Shown here: positions 61,001-64,000 of the stretch, one piece after another
Layout of the letters: each line of letters opens with the position of its first letter
Position numbering within the stretch: position 1 is the first letter of the stretch
Assembly (NCBI RefSeq): GCF_028389875.1
Contig: NC_084687.1
Coordinates: forward strand, 2,196,611 to 2,260,610
Length of the DNA stretch: 64,000 nucleotides
Direction: 5' to 3'
Origin: Rhea pennata
Lineage: Eukaryota > Chordata > Aves > Rheiformes > Rheidae
Translations under genes and position numbers: made by a program
Notes under the pieces: generated by a model
Told to the model about the DNA's origin: nothing
What the model saw: only the letters and a program-made list of their open reading frames with translations
Database searches by the model: none

Positions 61001-64000
61001 TCTTTCCCTGCATCCAGAGACCAGGATATTTTGGTTAGATCCTTCAGATTAGGAAAGTGCCAACTCTTGGCACCAGAGATGCTTCCTTGTTCAATTTGAT
61101 TCATCTTGCTTTACTTGGCATGTCACAGTCCCCCTCTGCAATTCCCCATCTGTTCACAGAAGGAATGATGCTAAAAATTTTCCTGAAGCACTAAGAGGCC
61201 AACGCTGAGAAATGCTGTCTCAGACAAAGACATAATTAGCACACTCTTGCAGATGAAATTATTTCTCTTTCTCTTCTGTACTGTTAACAATAACGATTGA
61301 TTTAAAACTTCTAATGCTCACAAATGATGCTATTTCCTAAGGCAATCATTTTTTTTCAGTGCAAATGTCTCCATACATGCATGGTACTGAGTAGTCAAGA
61401 CAGATCTGCATCCAGGTAGACAAAGCAACACCGTACAAATCATGGAGGAGACTTGTGCAGATGCAGGTGACCGGGTTTTGTTGTAAGGGAGGTCATTCCC
61501 CAGCTTCAGCACTGCTGGGGCTTGGGCACTTTACGAGCTCGTAGGGCATGGGTTTGCTCAAAAGGAGGTTGAGGTACATCAGTATCAGCAGTTGTCCCTA
61601 TCCTGCTTTTGCTCAGCCTGGTCTGTCCCTGACAGTGCAGATGTGCCAGCCTCATAGAGCCATCCCCTGTCCTAAATGCCACAGCTCAGCCACAGTAAAA
61701 CACCTCTGTCCCAAAGGCCTGGGGGACAGACCCTAGTGCCTGTCCCTCCTGCATTAGGAAACAGAGATGCCAAGGTCCCTTGCAGGTTTCATGGGGACTA
61801 GCACAGTCCACACACATGAGGAGGACTTTGTCCCACCTGGGCCATGCATCCTTCATGTCCATGCCCTGTTCCAGCTAGGCTGCTTGGGCAGACCTAGGCT
61901 ATGTCTGCCCATTGCTCCTTGCTTAGACTGAATTGCTGAGGTAATTAGGAAGATGTGCAATGTGTAATTTATGCCAGGCTGATGCATTCCACTGTAATTC
62001 CTGGTCTTGGGTCTCAGCTCTTCCTCTCAGTCATCCTGATGGAAATACTGAGTTGTTTCCTTCTGAGCAGTAAGGTGAATTGATTTTCCTTCAAGGGAGT
62101 AAATCATTTAAATTGGAAACAGAAAATATGATTTAAATAATAAACCTCAGGTTTGCTTCACTCTTGCACTTTTATTTGTTTTCTTAGTGAAAGATCAGTT
62201 CTCTGTGATGGGGGAACATTTGATTATGGTGCTGACTGGAGCCTTCACTTTCAACCTGGCATTTCATTTGTGTGTTCAAGATACATAGATCTGTACTGAA
62301 AAGATTAATCTCTACATAAAGAATTTTATGGCTTAACATGTATGTACTCTGATCCTCACTTTTCTCATTTTTATTGCACTTTAGGAGGGTGCATAACACA
62401 GATTTTACTCATGATTTGTGGCAAATTGTATTTGTACAGACGTTGGAATTCAGCTGTAGTGCAAAATGACACCTCCAAAATGGGTTTCATTAATTGAAAG
62501 TACATATAGCCAACTCATTAGCAAAAAATAAATTAATGTAACCACATTTTTCATTTGAAATTGATCTTTTAAGCAGAGGAAATATGCACTGTATAGAGGA
62601 CGTTGAACCGGTTGTTTGGGGTTACCATGTCCTTTGAGGTTTAGAAACAGTAGATCTCATCTGCCCTCCTAATTCTTATTTAGACATTAGAGGGGGAAAA
62701 CAACCTCTCTTGTTTTGCCAGTTCCCAGCCAATTTTTTAGCTTTGAATGTATTAGTCTTTGAACTGAACTAAGTACATGAAAAGAGATGTTCCCTCTGCA
62801 GCAGCAGGCTGTGCTGTGATGATCCTGGACAGCAGTAACAAGTTGCAGCCTAAGAAACCAAAGAGTTGTTTGTCTGCAAAGTCAGAAGTATAGTTACCAA
62901 GTAGAAGTGTAAAATCAAGAAATTAAAAGACAGCTGATATCAATCTCTTGTTCCAGCTGTGATTTAGGATATCTTTTTCTCGAGCTTCCTTCTGCATTTG
63001 ATAGATAAAGTCCCACCTCAGCTGTGCTTCATGGCTGAATTAATGCCTCCTAGTGGGAGATGCTATCTCTGGTTTCCCACATCTCATTTACCCATGGAGC
63101 AGGGTGTGAACTCCTGTTGAATGTGAATGAAATGTCAACAGCAGGTCTCAAGAACTCTCTTATTTCCTTTCCATTTGATATCTCTATCCTATTCCTTCTT
63201 TTCAGTGGTTGTAGATGCCTTTGAGACTCATCTGGTCCCCGCTGTTCCCTGGGCCCCAACTTGTCCTTTTATTAGTATTTGCAGAGCATGATAGTGATAC
63301 ACAGGGAAGGATGGTGATTCTGGGCAGTCCACTTGGTGCCATGCAGATGGCACCCAGGTTCTTCTTTAGTTGACATCTTCCTCCCAGCATAAACAGTTTC
63401 TGCAAATCACAGCATTTCCCCAAGGCTCTAACCTGAGATCGAGTAAGGGCCATGGAGGCTTTCAGAATCCAGGTGCACGAGGGATTTTGTAATTGCCGTC
63501 TTATTCTGACTTCTCACAGAGCCCACACTTGACAAATTTGGCATTTTAAGCAGTTTTATAAATTGCCTTCTTTTTTCTCCCTCCCCTCTTTTCCTCCCCT
63601 TCTCCATTTCTGGGGACTGACTTTCAAAGACCTCATTTCAGAGAGTTAAGGAAGGTAAATAGTCAATGCATAGAAAAATTCATTTGCAATATAAATAGTA
63701 ATTAAAAATTGCCACTTTAACCAGCAAAGTCCATCTGGATTTATCCCAAAGATCTCTTCTCCCTGGTACAACAGCAGCACAGAGCCCTGACTTCTCTAGT
63801 CATACAGTGACATGCAGAGATATGTGAGATCAGCTGCTGGGTCAGGCCTGCCTAATCAGCTCCCAGCTAATTGCTGTGGCAGCAGGCAGTGGCAGCCAGG
63901 GAGGAGGGCAGATGCGTGAGAGCCCGTGAGGTGACCGGATGCATGCAGTGATGGTCTGGCATAGCAAGGGCAGACGACCCAAGACTTCTGTCCGAATCCA

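Larger units (their letters stand above)
48769..64000 (+). other. ADORA1: ADORA1 intron (continues past window end)
   Basis: At least 15.2 kb without the second coding exon: I find no YKxVVTPRRA-like sequence or later transmembrane motifs on the plus strand. It contains an alternating purine-pyrimidine tract (50219-50254), a GAAATG repeat (57016-57055), ancient-repeat remnants (56515-56630, 58020-58075) and AT-rich sequence from about 61.1 to 63.8 kb. No other gene recognised. Confidence 0.75.

Overview
This is a vertebrate nuclear window, most likely from a bird. It holds three genes in the order known for human 1q32 and chicken chromosome 26: PPFIA4 (liprin-alpha-4, + strand), MYOG (myogenin, - strand) and ADORA1 (adenosine A1 receptor, + strand). 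The bird call rests on recognisably avian-like myogenin and A1 receptor sequences, short introns, compact spacing, CR1 retroposon 3' ends and a tRNA-Ile-derived SINE with a CR1 tail. The order of bird cannot be settled from this sequence.

Layout. 1-26.8 kb is the 3' part of PPFIA4. The window opens inside an intron. Twenty-five internal exons and two alternative 3' exons encode about 1,060 residues: the coiled-coil half, the acidic and serine-rich linker, three SAM domains and the C-terminus. 26.8-27.1 kb is a very short tail-to-tail spacer. 27.1-31.7 kb is the complete three-exon MYOG gene on the minus strand, 227 aa, with a compact promoter that keeps the MEF3, MEF2, TATA-like and E-box elements known from mammals. 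31.7-47.4 kb is intergenic, with no gene I can support, and holds MIR-like remnants, minisatellites and AT-rich homeodomain-type motifs. 47.4-48.8 kb is GC-rich and holds a candidate ADORA1 5' non-coding exon and the first coding exon (residues 1-113 plus 2 nt). 48.8-64 kb is ADORA1 intron; the second coding exon lies beyond the window.

The genes are not an operon. PPFIA4 encodes a presynaptic active-zone scaffold that binds LAR-type receptor phosphatases through its SAM domains. MYOG encodes the bHLH factor for terminal muscle differentiation. ADORA1 encodes a Gi-coupled adenosine receptor. They share only conserved neighbourhood. I see no undescribed system. The most interesting signals concern RNA processing of PPFIA4: a stop-carrying cassette exon that switches the C-terminus between a PDZ ligand and another tail, a 27-nt microexon with an upstream TGCTGC motif, a GC-AG intron, and a weak donor and tandem acceptor around exons 15-16. 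The conserved MYOG promoter and the tRNA/CR1 SINE come next. All exon boundaries were read by eye from splice signals, frame and remembered family sequences; no alignment was run.
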